From the NCBI RefSeq assembly GCF_938028735.1, contig NZ_CALIMF010000002.1, positions 124,001 through 188,000 on the forward strand: a DNA stretch of 64,000 bases. Reading direction: 5' to 3'. Source of the DNA: an uncultured Thermanaerothrix sp. (GTDB lineage Bacteria > Chloroflexota > Anaerolineae > Anaerolineales > Anaerolineaceae). Below, piece after piece: positions 8,259 through 16,734 of the stretch (position 1 is the first letter of the stretch; every line of letters begins with the position of its first letter). Under the pieces are notes generated by a model. That model searched no databases. It was given only the letters and a program-made list of their open reading frames with translations, and was not told the DNA's origin. The translations under genes were made by a program, and so were the position numbers.

Positions 8259-9434
8259 CTATTTATCCAACAGGACGGCCACCCCAGGCAGTACCCGCCC
8301 TTCCAGCATTTCCAGAGATGCTCCACCACCGGTTGAGATATGGGTAATCTTGTCTGCCAAACCCGACTGGTTAATGGCTTGTACCGACTCACCACCACCG
8401 ATGATACTCACCGCGCCGCTCTCGGCCACCGCGCGAGCAATCCCAAAGGTACCTTGGGCGAACTTCGGGAATTCAAATACACCCATGGGGCCGTTCCACA
8501 CTACCGTGCCCGCCCCTGCAATCACTTTTGCATATGCCTCCACAGTTTGCGGCCCAATGTCCAGCACTCGCCAACCCTCTGGAACAGGGCCAACCGGGAT
8601 CACTTTCGATTCGGCTTCAGCATCGAACCGATCAGCAATGACAACATCCACGGGCAAACGCAAACGCTCACCACCCTCGCCAAGCAGTTCTTTGGCCGTA
8701 TCTAGCGCCTCATCCTCAACCAGCGAGTCTCCCATCGGTATGCCCTTGGCCTTAAAAAACGTATTAGCCATGCCGCCACCGATGAGAATTGCATCAGCCT
8801 TCTTGAGCAAGTTACGAATGACTCCGATTTTATCGCTGATCTTCGCCCCACCCAGGATCGCCACAAAGGGACGCTTGGGATTGTCAATAGCCTCGCCGAG
8901 ATACTTGATTTCCTTTTCCATCAAAAAACCAGCAACGCCCGGCAAGTAATGGGCAATCCCCTCGGTAGAAGCATGAGCACGATGGGCAGAGCCAAAAGCA
9001 TCATTGACGTAGATGTCTGCCAGGGCTGCCAGAGCCTTGGCCATTTCAGGATCGTTCTTTTCCTCCTCTGGGTGGAAACGGGTATTCTCCAACAGCAGAA
9101 CTTCCCCGGGCTTCAGCGTCTTAGCCGCCTCTTCGGCAACCGGTCCAACACAATCCTCGGCAAACTTAACCGCTTTGCCAAGCAACTGACCAAGATACTC
9201 AGCCACTGGCTTGAGTGAATACTTGGGATCCGGTCCACCCTTGGGGCGGCCCAAGTGTGAGGCCAGGATCACCGCAGCACCCTGGTCTAGTAAATACTGA
9301 ATGGTAGGCAGTGCCGCTCGAATGCGCGTGTCATCCCCAACGACGCCATCTTTGATTGGCACGTTGAAGTCTACCCGCACAAAGACACGTTTACCCTTTA
9401 CGTCAATGTCCCGGACAGTTTTCTTGTTGAACAT
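8259..9434 (-). CDS. pgk: Phosphoglycerate kinase
   Basis: Reversible transfer of phosphate between 1,3-bisphosphoglycerate and ADP in glycolysis and gluconeogenesis. 391 residues, typical of bacterial Pgk. Visible: N-terminal RVDFNVP substrate-binding motif (about residues 20-26), HLGRPKG (59-65), the hinge region, nucleotide-binding [11 protein letters not shown] (about 195) and the C-terminal GGGES loop (about 349). ATG 9434 has GGAGGG a few bases upstream. It follows gap on the same strand with a strong stem-loop in the 89-base gap, and belongs to the yvcK-gap-pgk cluster. Confidence 0.97.
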   Translation of the reverse strand: MFNKKTVRDIDVKGKRVFVRVDFNVPIKDGVVGDDTRIRAALPTIQYLLDQGAAVILASHLGRPKGGPDPKYSLKPVAEYLGQLLGKAVKFAEDCVGPVAEEAAKTLKPGEVLLLENTRFHPEEEKNDPEMAKALAALADIYVNDAFGSAHRAHASTEGIAHYLPGVAGFLMEKEIKYLGEAIDNPKRPFVAILGGAKISDKIGVIRNLLKKADAILIGGGMANTFFKAKGIPMGDSLVEDEALDTAKELLGEGGERLRLPVDVVIADRFDAEAESKVIPVGPVPEGWRVLDIGPQTVEAYAKVIAGAGTVVWNGPMGVFEFPKFAQGTFGIARAVAESGAVSIIGGGESVQAINQSGLADKITHISTGGGASLEMLEGRVLPGVAVLLDK

Positions 9435-9454
9435 GAGACCCTCCCTTTATTTGG

Positions 9455-9503
9455 ACCTGGTCATGCACAGCCTTGAGAATGATTGGGCTGCACATGACCA
9501 GGT
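9455..9503 (-). other. Long stem-loop between gap and pgk
   Basis: ACCTGGTCATG at 9455-9465 pairs with CATGACCAGGT at 9493-9503, and after a two-base mismatch a further five or six pairs form (CAGCC with GGCTG). It is intercistronic and no T-run follows on the minus strand. It is better explained as an mRNA processing or stabilising element setting gap versus pgk levels than as a terminator. Confidence 0.55.
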
Positions 9504-9523
9504 TTGTCATCCGATTCGGTGGA

Positions 9524-10576
9524 TCAGAGCGATTTTGCCATAAGAGCGGCCAGGTCGGCAGTGCGGCAGGAATAACCCCACTCATTATCGTACCAAGCCA
9601 CCACTTTCACTAGGTTGCCCCCCATGACCATGTTCGAAGGCAGGTCAATGATGGAAGAGCGCGAATCCCCCTTGAAATCCATGGAAACCAACGGTTCGTT
9701 GTATCCACCGTTGGTCACACCCAGAATGCCCTTAAGCGGACCGTTAGCCGCATCAATGAAGACCTGGTTCAATTCTTCCTTGGTAGTGGGTTTCTCAACC
9801 GTCGCCACAAAGTCCACAATGGAGACTGTAGGAGTGGGTACGCGCAGAGCATACCCATCGAACTTGCCTTTCAATTCGGGGATGACCAGCGCCACTGCCT
9901 TGGCTGCTCCAGTGGTTGTAGGAATGATGTTAAGGCCCGCCGACCGTGAGCGGCGCATCTCTTTCTTATGTCCCTGATCCAAGATCACCTGATCATTGGT
10001 GTAAGAGTGAATGGTCACCATGACCGCGCTTAGGATCTTGAAATGATCATGAACGACTTTCGCTGCAGGCGCCAGACAGTTCGTCGTGCAGGAGGCGTTT
10101 GAAACCACGTGATGCTTGGCCGGGTCATACATATTTTCATTCACGCCCAGCACAATGGTGATATCCTCGTTTTTCGCAGGAGCGCTGATGATAACTTTCT
10201 TGGCGCCTCCCTTATCAATATGTACCCGTGCTCCGGGCTTCCCCTTTGCTGGGTCACCCAGCGCATCAGTGAATGCACCCGTGGATTCGATGACGATATC
10301 TACGCCCAAATCCTTCCAGGGCAGGTTACCTGGATCCTTCTCGGCAAACACCTTGATGCGGCGGCCATCAATGACAATGTCACCATCCACGACCTCCACA
10401 CTGCCAGGATAAATCCCATAGGTGGAGTCAAATTTGAACAGATGCGCGTTCTGCTTCGCATCAAAGAGATCGTTGACCGCCACAACTTCCAGATCATTGG
10501 GGTAACGCTCAAGGATAGCCTTGAGAACTAGGCGGCCGATGCGACCAAAACCATTGATACCAACTTTAACTGCCAT
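9524..10576 (-). CDS. gap: Glyceraldehyde-3-phosphate dehydrogenase, type I
   Basis: NAD-dependent oxidation of glyceraldehyde 3-phosphate. 350 residues. The N-terminal Rossmann motif is INGFGRIGR (7-15); Asp at residue 36 (VNDLF) favours NAD over NADP. The catalytic cysteine is C163 in SNASCTTNC, and the paired histidine is in TIHSYTNDQ. The reading frame stays open about 60 codons upstream, but ATG 10576 is the real start: GGAGGTG lies 5 bases before it and homology begins there. Probably co-transcribed with yvcK (34-base gap) and pgk. Confidence 0.97.
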   Translation of the reverse strand: MAVKVGINGFGRIGRLVLKAILERYPNDLEVVAVNDLFDAKQNAHLFKFDSTYGIYPGSVEVVDGDIVIDGRRIKVFAEKDPGNLPWKDLGVDIVIESTGAFTDALGDPAKGKPGARVHIDKGGAKKVIISAPAKNEDITIVLGVNENMYDPAKHHVVSNASCTTNCLAPAAKVVHDHFKILSAVMVTIHSYTNDQVILDQGHKKEMRRSRSAGLNIIPTTTGAAKAVALVIPELKGKFDGYALRVPTPTVSIVDFVATVEKPTTKEELNQVFIDAANGPLKGILGVTNGGYNEPLVSMDFKGDSRSSIIDLPSNMVMGGNLVKVVAWYDNEWGYSCRTADLAALMAKSL

Positions 10577-10610
10577 TGTGCACCTCCGTAGTAAAATCGT
10601 TAGAGTAGGT

Positions 10611-12002
10611 TCAGTTCCTTCCCTTTTCCGTGTACGCACTGAGGGCGCTTTCACGGGGAAGGGTGTCCTCGCGTCCAGATAGCGGACCCGTTCGTTCGTA
10701 ATACAGGTCCATAATAACTTGAGCCAGCCGCGGGGCATGATGTCGCCAAGGCTGCTCGTCATCCACTAGATCTGCGCAATAAACAGGGCAATGCTCTTCC
10801 AACTCGGGTGAAGGCAACACGGCCCGAATGCCCTCAGGAAGGTTGCCAGGGGCTCGATTATTGCAGATCACCAGATCGAAAATTGCCCCCCCTAAGTGGC
10901 GTTCAATCGCCTTCACATGATCTGAACAGGTAAATGCATCGGTTTCCCCACGCTGCGTTGCTACATTGCAGATATAGAACTTCAGGGCCCGACTTGTCCT
11001 TAAAGCCATCGCAATGTCGGGCACCAGCAAATTGGGCAGAATGCTGGTGAAAAGGCTGCCCGGCCCAATCAGGATCAGATCGGCATTTAGAATTGCCTGC
11101 ACCGCAGGTGGGTACCCCAGTGGTGCACTGGGCTCCAACCATACTCGCTCAATCTGACCGCCTGCCTTGGGAATATTACTCTCCCCCCTAACCCGCAAAG
11201 TACGCCCCTTTTCTGGCGCCTTCACCTCTGCAACCAAACGCACGTCGTGGAGAGTAGAGGGGAGAACCCGCCCTCGCACCGCCAGAACCCGCCCCGACTC
11301 GGCAATGGCTTCCTCAAACGAACCGGTAATATCGGCCAGAGCGGTGATTAGGAGATTGCCCAAATTATGACCGTTAAGCCCGGCTCCCACTGGAAAGCGA
11401 TAGCGGAACAATTGGGTAATTAGCTCTTCATCGTCTGAAAGGGCCGCTAAACAGTTGCGAATGTCGCCAGGTGGTAACACCCCCATATGGCGGCGCAGTT
11501 CGCCCGAGGAGCCTCCATCATCCGCCACGGTCACAATGGCGGTCAGATTATGGGTGTGGGCCTTCAAGCCTCGTAAAAGCGTTGAAAGCCCCGTTCCACC
11601 CCCAATGGCCACAATGCGAGGTCCACGCTCGCGTCGCCGATAATCCGTCACTGCATCCACGATAGGCTTGCCGGGTCGCAGGAAGGGGCGCAACAGCGAG
11701 CGGCTCAATCCCCATCCCCCCCACAGAATTAGGCCAATACCAATACTGGCAAAGATCGCAATGCGCAGTGGGCGGGTGAGAAAGCGCAATGCCAGAATAG
11801 AAAGCAACGGTAACCAAGGTGTCTCCGGAGCGCCTCGATAAACATCTAAGAGAGAAAGGGTCACCCCTGTGCCCAGAAAAGTTGTTCCGATGAGCAGAAC
11901 CAGCAGCCAGCGTTTAACCCCAATGCCCGGAGTAAGCCATCGCAGCGCCAGCCGTAAATGGCGCTGCCAAGATCGCCCGGGACGAGAGGTTAATTTACCC
12001 AT
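10611..12002 (-). CDS. yvcK: YvcK/CofD-like gluconeogenesis factor with membrane-spanning N-terminus
   Basis: 463 residues. Residues about 30-120 contain two or three hydrophobic segments, and the YvcK domain follows ([16 protein letters not shown], about 152-167; [38 protein letters not shown]). In Bacillus subtilis YvcK is needed for growth on gluconeogenic substrates and for cell-wall precursor supply and binds UDP-sugars; the related CofD transfers lactyl-phosphate in F420 synthesis, but the sequence type here is YvcK. The membrane extension is absent from B. subtilis YvcK. It is followed directly by gap and pgk, which agrees with a role at the glycolysis/gluconeogenesis branch. Its promoter overlaps a strong dyad at 12081-12098. 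Confidence 0.88.
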   Translation of the reverse strand: MGKLTSRPGRSWQRHLRLALRWLTPGIGVKRWLLVLLIGTTFLGTGVTLSLLDVYRGAPETPWLPLLSILALRFLTRPLRIAIFASIGIGLILWGGWGLSRSLLRPFLRPGKPIVDAVTDYRRRERGPRIVAIGGGTGLSTLLRGLKAHTHNLTAIVTVADDGGSSGELRRHMGVLPPGDIRNCLAALSDDEELITQLFRYRFPVGAGLNGHNLGNLLITALADITGSFEEAIAESGRVLAVRGRVLPSTLHDVRLVAEVKAPEKGRTLRVRGESNIPKAGGQIERVWLEPSAPLGYPPAVQAILNADLILIGPGSLFTSILPNLLVPDIAMALRTSRALKFYICNVATQRGETDAFTCSDHVKAIERHLGGAIFDLVICNNRAPGNLPEGIRAVLPSPELEEHCPVYCADLVDDEQPWRHHAPRLAQVIMDLYYERTGPLSGREDTLPRESALSAYTEKGRN

Positions 12003-12067
12003 ACCATTCTATTTATAACCGTCTTTTGTCTGGACGTCAACGCGGATGCTGACTTACGCTCAAATTT

Positions 12068-12076
12068 ATTATACCA
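12068..12076 (-). promoter_or_regulatory. Extended -10 promoter of yvcK-gap-pgk
   Basis: The minus strand reads TGGTATAAT (perfect extended -10), about 66 bases before the yvcK ATG. With a 17-base spacer its -35 would fall at 12091-12096, inside the neighbouring dyad. Confidence 0.65.
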
Positions 12077-12080
12077 CGAA

Positions 12081-12098
12081 TTGTGACATTTATCACAA
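12081..12098. promoter_or_regulatory. 18-bp perfect dyad, Rex- or CRP/FNR-type operator
   Basis: The sequence is TTGTGA-CATTTA-TCACAA: two 6-base arms with perfect symmetry. It matches the Rex consensus arms (TTGTGA n6 TCACAA) at all 12 arm positions and equally contains the CRP consensus core TGTGA n6 TCACA. It covers the -35 region of the minus-strand yvcK promoter and sits about 53 bases upstream of the predicted plus-strand start. A redox-sensing Rex repressor is favoured because gap is a common Rex target, but a CRP/FNR-family activator cannot be excluded. No such regulator gene is in the window. Confidence 0.7.
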
Positions 12099-12127
12099 TA
12101 TCCCAAGGATGCTTCCGAATTTTCCCA

Positions 12128-12136
12128 TGCTATAAT
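12128..12136 (+). promoter_or_regulatory. Extended -10 promoter of aminotransferase-kinase operon
   Basis: TGCTATAAT is a perfect extended -10 (TG at 12128-12129, hexamer 12131-12136), on the opposite side of the dyad from the yvcK promoter. It gives a leader of about 215 bases before ATG 12358. Confidence 0.55.
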
Positions 12137-12357
12137 GGGAATGGTGAACATCCGTCACAGCCACTCTGCTCCATTAGCCTAACAATCTCCGTCCGGGGAT
12201 CGTTACAGCGATTTGGTTTATTTACTATACTCGTTGTCTTCGGTTTTCACCTGCCGTGGAACAACAAACGATTTGACCACACCACTATGATTCTCTGTTC
12301 CAAACATTTTCCTCTAAGGATTCACCCACTAAACCAACTTTTTAGGAGGACACACTT

Positions 12358-13716
12358 ATGCGGATTCCCCATCTGCCTGGTCCCAAAGCCCAACATTACA
12401 TTGCCAGGGATAGAGCGGTCATCTCTCCTTCCTACCCGCGTAGCCACCCCTTTGTGATGGATCACGGGCATGGGGTTGAAGTCTGGGACGTGGACGGTAA
12501 TCGTTTTCTCGATTTTGCAGCAGGAATTGCGGTGATTTCAACCGGGCATAGTCACCCCCAGGTGGTCAAAGCCATTCAGGAACAGGCCGAAAAATTCATT
12601 CACATCTCCTCCGACTTCTACCATCCCAGATGGATTGAGTTAGCAGAATACATCAACCGTATTGTTCCTTTCGATGAAGATGCTATTTGTTTTATGACCA
12701 ACTCTGGAACAGGTGCTATTGAGACAGCGATTAAGTTGGCCCGGTATTACACCGGCCGCACAGAATTTATCGGTTTTTTGGGAGGCTTCCACGGGCGAAC
12801 AATGGGCTCGTTGGCAATCACTGCCAGCAAGTCTGCTTACCATCGCGGTTTCCTCCCGCTGATGCCGGGAGTGACCCACGTCCCCTACCCCAATCCCTAT
12901 CGCCCAGTGCTCCAATCTCTCCCCGGCGAGTCCTATGGTCAAACCGTTGTGCGCTATCTGGAGCAAGAGATCTTCGCCAAACTAATTCCCCCTGATTCAG
13001 TGGCCGGGATCATTGTTGAACCCGTGTTAGGTGAAGGGGGATACGTCGTGCCAGCACCTGGTTTTTTCCCAGCCTTAAGAGAGTTATGCGATCGTTATGG
13101 TATTCTCCTGATTGTGGATGAAGTGCAAAGCGGAGTAGGCCGTACCGGCAAATGGTGGGGCATCCAACACTTTGGTGTCGAGCCCGACATGATTTGTATC
13201 GCCAAGGGCATTGCCTCCGGCATGCCGCTGGGGGTGATGGCAGCTCGAAAGCACCTGGTGACCTGGCCGAAGGGGAGCCACGGTAATACCTATGGGGGTA
13301 ACCCAATTTCATGCGCTGCAGCGCTGGCTACGCTGAACCTGATCGAAAATGGCTATATGCAAAACGCCGCCGCGGTGGGGCAATTTGCCCTCGAATACCT
13401 ACACGAAATTATGGAGCGCCATCCCTCCATCGGCGATGTCCGTGGCCTGGGATTAATGATTGGCGTAGAATTTGTACATGATCGTGAATCCAAAGAACCC
13501 CATGAGGCACTGCGAGATCGAGTGGTCGACCTGTGCTTTGAGAAAGGGCTGATTGTCCTGGGATGCAGTACCAGTACCATTCGCATCTCGCCGCCATTGT
13601 GCATCACTTACGAGGAAATGGAGGAAGGATTAACAATCCTGGAAGCCGCGATTGAGCAAGCAGAAGATGAACTGTTTCGGCATCCGATCTCCCACTTTGG
13701 AGACGCTCACCCATGA
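12358..13716 (+). CDS. Class III PLP-dependent aminotransferase (acetylornithine/4-aminobutyrate type)
   Basis: 452-residue fold-type I aminotransferase that moves the terminal amino group of an omega-amino acid to a keto acid. Visible: TNSGTGAIETAIKLAR (114-129) for PLP phosphate binding, DEVQSGVGRTG (254-264) with Asp254 for the pyridine nitrogen, and the PLP lysine K283 in IAKGIASGMPLG. The N-terminal PGPKAQHYIARD and the extra length resemble the archaeal/thermophile GabT-like branch, some members of which are amino-acid racemases, so the substrate is open. AGGAGGA precedes the ATG. The stop overlaps the histidine kinase start (ATGA), so the two are translationally coupled. Confidence 0.85.
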   Translation: MRIPHLPGPKAQHYIARDRAVISPSYPRSHPFVMDHGHGVEVWDVDGNRFLDFAAGIAVISTGHSHPQVVKAIQEQAEKFIHISSDFYHPRWIELAEYINRIVPFDEDAICFMTNSGTGAIETAIKLARYYTGRTEFIGFLGGFHGRTMGSLAITASKSAYHRGFLPLMPGVTHVPYPNPYRPVLQSLPGESYGQTVVRYLEQEIFAKLIPPDSVAGIIVEPVLGEGGYVVPAPGFFPALRELCDRYGILLIVDEVQSGVGRTGKWWGIQHFGVEPDMICIAKGIASGMPLGVMAARKHLVTWPKGSHGNTYGGNPISCAAALATLNLIENGYMQNAAAVGQFALEYLHEIMERHPSIGDVRGLGLMIGVEFVHDRESKEPHEALRDRVVDLCFEKGLIVLGCSTSTIRISPPLCITYEEMEEGLTILEAAIEQAEDELFRHPISHFGDAHP

Positions 13717-15278
13717 GCTTTATGCTCCCTGACTTCCGCATCCGTCAACGCGATTATCTTTTGGAAATTACACGCGCCCTGACTCAGGAACTGGATTTGG
13801 ATGCCTTACTCGGGCGCATTTTACGCATTGCCATTGAGATGCTGGCAGGACAGGCGGGCCTAATCGCGTTACGCGAGGAAGATGGTTCATGGAAAGTTGC
13901 CGTGGCGCAGGGAATTCCCCAGGCTTTTGTCAAATTTCTGGCCCCGTATTTGAACGAAATTACTGACTCCCCTGATCCAAATGTGTTCGAATTGCTTGAA
14001 ATTGACCGCCGCTTACGCGAATTGGCGCTCACTGCCAGTTTTGGCTTACTTCACGGCGTTGTGCTGCCGCTGGTAGCTCGCAACCGCGTACTAGGAGTGA
14101 TTTTCATCTTTCGTTCTTACCCGGCTGCGTTTTCGGCGAATGATCGGGCTCTGCTCACCTCTTTTGCCGATCAGGCAGCCATTGCAGTTTCCAACGCACA
14201 ACTGTACACCCAGCTAGCCCGCAGCAAACAACGCCTGGATGGTCTCCTGGACGCTGTCGCAGATGGCGTGCTTATTCTTAACCCCAACCTGAAAGTCGAG
14301 CGATGCAACCCCGCCTTTGCACGCCTCTTGGGGCTACCGCGCGAAAAGATCCAGGGTCGCCCTCACGAAGCCGTGGTTAACTGGGCTTCGCCCCCCAAAG
14401 ACATGACGCTAGAGCAGGCTGTTGCGGGGGGATGGCCGCTTGTGCCGAATGCCAACCTCTATGTGGAGGGTGACCTTAAGTGCCATGGGCCTCGTAGCAC
14501 CGTCCCGGTGGGTATTACCTACGCCCCGCTTCTGAGTGAAGGCAAATTGCTTAATATCATCGCCGTTATTCGCGATATCACCCGTTTTCGTGAGGCCGAT
14601 GAGCTAAAGAGCACCTTCATCTCTATCATTAGTCACGAACTCAAAACCCCCCTGGCACTGATCAAGGGCTATGTCAGCACCCTGCGCCGTGAGGATGCCC
14701 AATGGGATCCGGAAATCGTCCAAGAAAGCCTAGCTGTCATTGAGGAAGAGGCTGATCGCTTGGGAACCCTGATCGAGAATTTATTGGATGCATCACGCTT
14801 GCAGGCGGGTGGTCTCACTCTCAAACGCGCCGACGTGTGGTTGCCAGAACTGGCTTCTCGGGTTGCCCAACGCATGGCCACCCAGACTACGCGTCATACC
14901 ATCGTGGTAAACTTCCCGCCAGATTTTCCCGTTATTCTGGCCGATGAAGACCGTCTGCAACAGGTTTTGACGAACCTGATCTCCAACGCCATCAAGTACG
15001 CCCCCCAAGGTGAGATCTGCATCTCCGGTCAGGTTCGGCCCGATGTAGTGATTGTATGTGTCAGCGATCAAGGGCCAGGTGTTGCCCCTTCCGACCGTCC
15101 CTACATTTTCGACCGCTTCTACCGCTCTCCTGAGGTCATGCGCCAAACCAAAGGCGCCGGCCTTGGTCTATATTTGAGCCGCGCAATTATTGAAGCCCAC
15201 GGGGGAAAGATCTGGGTGGACTCAGAGGCTGAGCAAGGGGCACGTTTTTGCTTCTCGCTACCCCGCCAACCGCAATAG
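13713..15278 (+). CDS. Orphan sensor histidine kinase, GAF-PAS-HisKA-HATPase
   Basis: 521-residue soluble kinase without signal peptide or membrane segments. The order is GAF (about 22-165), PAS (about 172-290), HisKA with the phosphorylatable H308 in SIISHELKTP, then HATPase with N box SNAIKYAP, G1 DQGPGV and G2 GAGLGLYL at the C-terminus. No response regulator lies next to it, so the partner must be encoded elsewhere or the partner is shared. It is coupled by ATGA overlap to the aminotransferase, an unusual pairing that could mean its GAF/PAS domain senses a related metabolite; that is inference. Confidence 0.92.
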   Translation: MSFMLPDFRIRQRDYLLEITRALTQELDLDALLGRILRIAIEMLAGQAGLIALREEDGSWKVAVAQGIPQAFVKFLAPYLNEITDSPDPNVFELLEIDRRLRELALTASFGLLHGVVLPLVARNRVLGVIFIFRSYPAAFSANDRALLTSFADQAAIAVSNAQLYTQLARSKQRLDGLLDAVADGVLILNPNLKVERCNPAFARLLGLPREKIQGRPHEAVVNWASPPKDMTLEQAVAGGWPLVPNANLYVEGDLKCHGPRSTVPVGITYAPLLSEGKLLNIIAVIRDITRFREADELKSTFISIISHELKTPLALIKGYVSTLRREDAQWDPEIVQESLAVIEEEADRLGTLIENLLDASRLQAGGLTLKRADVWLPELASRVAQRMATQTTRHTIVVNFPPDFPVILADEDRLQQVLTNLISNAIKYAPQGEICISGQVRPDVVIVCVSDQGPGVAPSDRPYIFDRFYRSPEVMRQTKGAGLGLYLSRAIIEAHGGKIWVDSEAEQGARFCFSLPRQPQ

Positions 15279-15308
15279 GTGCGCGTTCATGCCATCCCCG
15301 AGTGAGCA

Positions 15309-15317
15309 TGGTATAAT
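15309..15317 (+). promoter_or_regulatory. Extended -10 promoter of the CpXC gene
   Basis: TGGTATAAT, perfect extended -10, 39 bases before ATG 15357. It separates this gene from the kinase operon upstream. Confidence 0.6.
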
Positions 15318-15356
15318 GCGTTCATTGATTCTCTAGAAGAAAGCGAATCCACTTCT

Positions 15357-16712
15357 ATGCCTAAAGTTCAAACCTCTTGTCCCCGCTGCAAATCCCCGGT
15401 GATTGCCGACCTCGAGCAACTCCTGGACGTATCCGTAGATCCCTCTGTGAAACAACGGTTGTTGAGCGGGCAAGTCAATGTCATCCATTGCCCGACCTGT
15501 GGTTTTGAGGGGATGGTCAGTGCCCCTCTCGTCTATCACGACCCAGAAAAAGAACTTCTGCTTACTTATTTTCCGCCCGAATTAGGACTCTCGGTCAATG
15601 ATCAGGAGCGTCTGATTGGTCCCCTGATCAACCAAATTACCAATCGGCTACCGCTTGAAAAACGCAAAGCCTACCTGCTTCGCCCTCAGACCATGCTGAC
15701 CTTCCAGACGCTTATCGAGCGTATTTTAGAGGCAGATGGGATCACTCGCGAAGTATTGGAAAACCAACAAAAGCGCTTTGATTTGATCCAACGCCTCGTG
15801 GGTACTGCCAGCCCGGAGGATCGCAAAGCCTTGATGCAACAAAACGAGGGGCTTATTGACGCCGATTTCTTCCTCATGCTTTCCCAAATTACCGAGGCAA
15901 TGCTAGCCCAGGGAGACGAGCGAACAGCCCGCGTGCTGGCTGCGCTTCAACAAGAGGCGCTCAACAACACCAAGACCGGTCTAGAAATCAAAAATCAGAC
16001 CCAAGAAGTTCAAGATATCCTGCAAAAACTTCAGCAGGCAGGTCGTCAGGGCCTGACTCGGGAAAAATTGCTCGATTTGATGTTAGAAGCCCGAAGCGAA
16101 GCTGCCTTGACCGCTCTGGTTGGACTGGTACACAATGGGCTGGACTATGAGTTCTTCCAGGCCCTCACGGAACGCATTGAAACCGCCCAGGAGGAAACCG
16201 AAAAAGAGCGCCTTCAAGCCCTACGCACCAAACTCTTGGAGTATGCACGGCAAATTGACGAACAAATTCAACGCCGTTATGAGCAGAGCCGTCGCCTGGT
16301 GCAACAAATTGCTTCTGCTCCCAACATTGAGCAAACCGTTGAGGAAAGCCTAGAAGCCATTGACGAGTTTTTCCTCAAAGCCCTGGACGAAGAATTGGAG
16401 CAAGCCCGCAAAAGTGCGGACTTAAATCGCATTTCCCGCCTGCAGCGCATTCGTGCCCATCTTGAAAAGTTGAGCGCGCCACCCCCTGAAGTGGCGTTTC
16501 TAGAAGAACTGCTCAGACTCCCCTCCTACCAAGAACGGCAAAAGAAGATGCAGGAACATGCCGAGCTGGTCACAGGAGAGTTCCTACAATTGGTAAGCGG
16601 ACTCATTGCTCAGGGCGAGAAGCAGAGCCAGCCCCCCGAATTACTCAGCACCTTGCGCGAAATTAACCGCATTGCACTGCGCATGACCATGATGGCCAAC
16701 CTGAATCAATGA
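15357..16712 (+). CDS. CpXC-domain protein with long helical region
   Basis: 451 residues. The N-terminus has two Cys pairs, CPRC (8-11) and CPTC (45-48), typical of a CpXC zinc-ribbon domain. The remaining 350 residues are mostly charged helix with heptad-like patterns (Glu/Gln/Arg/Leu-rich), likely coiled coil. No signal peptide or membrane segment, so it is probably cytoplasmic. CpXC proteins are common in Chloroflexota but have no established function. Monocistronic, with its own extended -10; convergent with cydC, 22 bases apart. Confidence 0.75.
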   Translation: MPKVQTSCPRCKSPVIADLEQLLDVSVDPSVKQRLLSGQVNVIHCPTCGFEGMVSAPLVYHDPEKELLLTYFPPELGLSVNDQERLIGPLINQITNRLPLEKRKAYLLRPQTMLTFQTLIERILEADGITREVLENQQKRFDLIQRLVGTASPEDRKALMQQNEGLIDADFFLMLSQITEAMLAQGDERTARVLAALQQEALNNTKTGLEIKNQTQEVQDILQKLQQAGRQGLTREKLLDLMLEARSEAALTALVGLVHNGLDYEFFQALTERIETAQEETEKERLQALRTKLLEYARQIDEQIQRRYEQSRRLVQQIASAPNIEQTVEESLEAIDEFFLKALDEELEQARKSADLNRISRLQRIRAHLEKLSAPPPEVAFLEELLRLPSYQERQKKMQEHAELVTGEFLQLVSGLIAQGEKQSQPPELLSTLREINRIALRMTMMANLNQ

Positions 16713-16734
16713 CCTAGTGCTGGTCAAACCGGCC

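Larger units (their letters stand above)
12003..12357. other. 355-bp divergent regulatory region
   Basis: No credible gene. It holds a minus-strand extended -10 for yvcK (12068-12076), an 18-bp perfect dyad (12081-12098), a plus-strand extended -10 for the aminotransferase (12128-12136), and then about 215 bases of 5' leader ending in AGGAGGA (12344-12350) before ATG 12358. I see no riboswitch-like fold in the leader by eye. Confidence 0.7.

Noticed and set aside
10577..10762. N-terminal extension of gap by 62 codons
   Set aside because: The frame is open but lies over the 3' part of yvcK; homology and the ribosome-binding site place the start at 10576.
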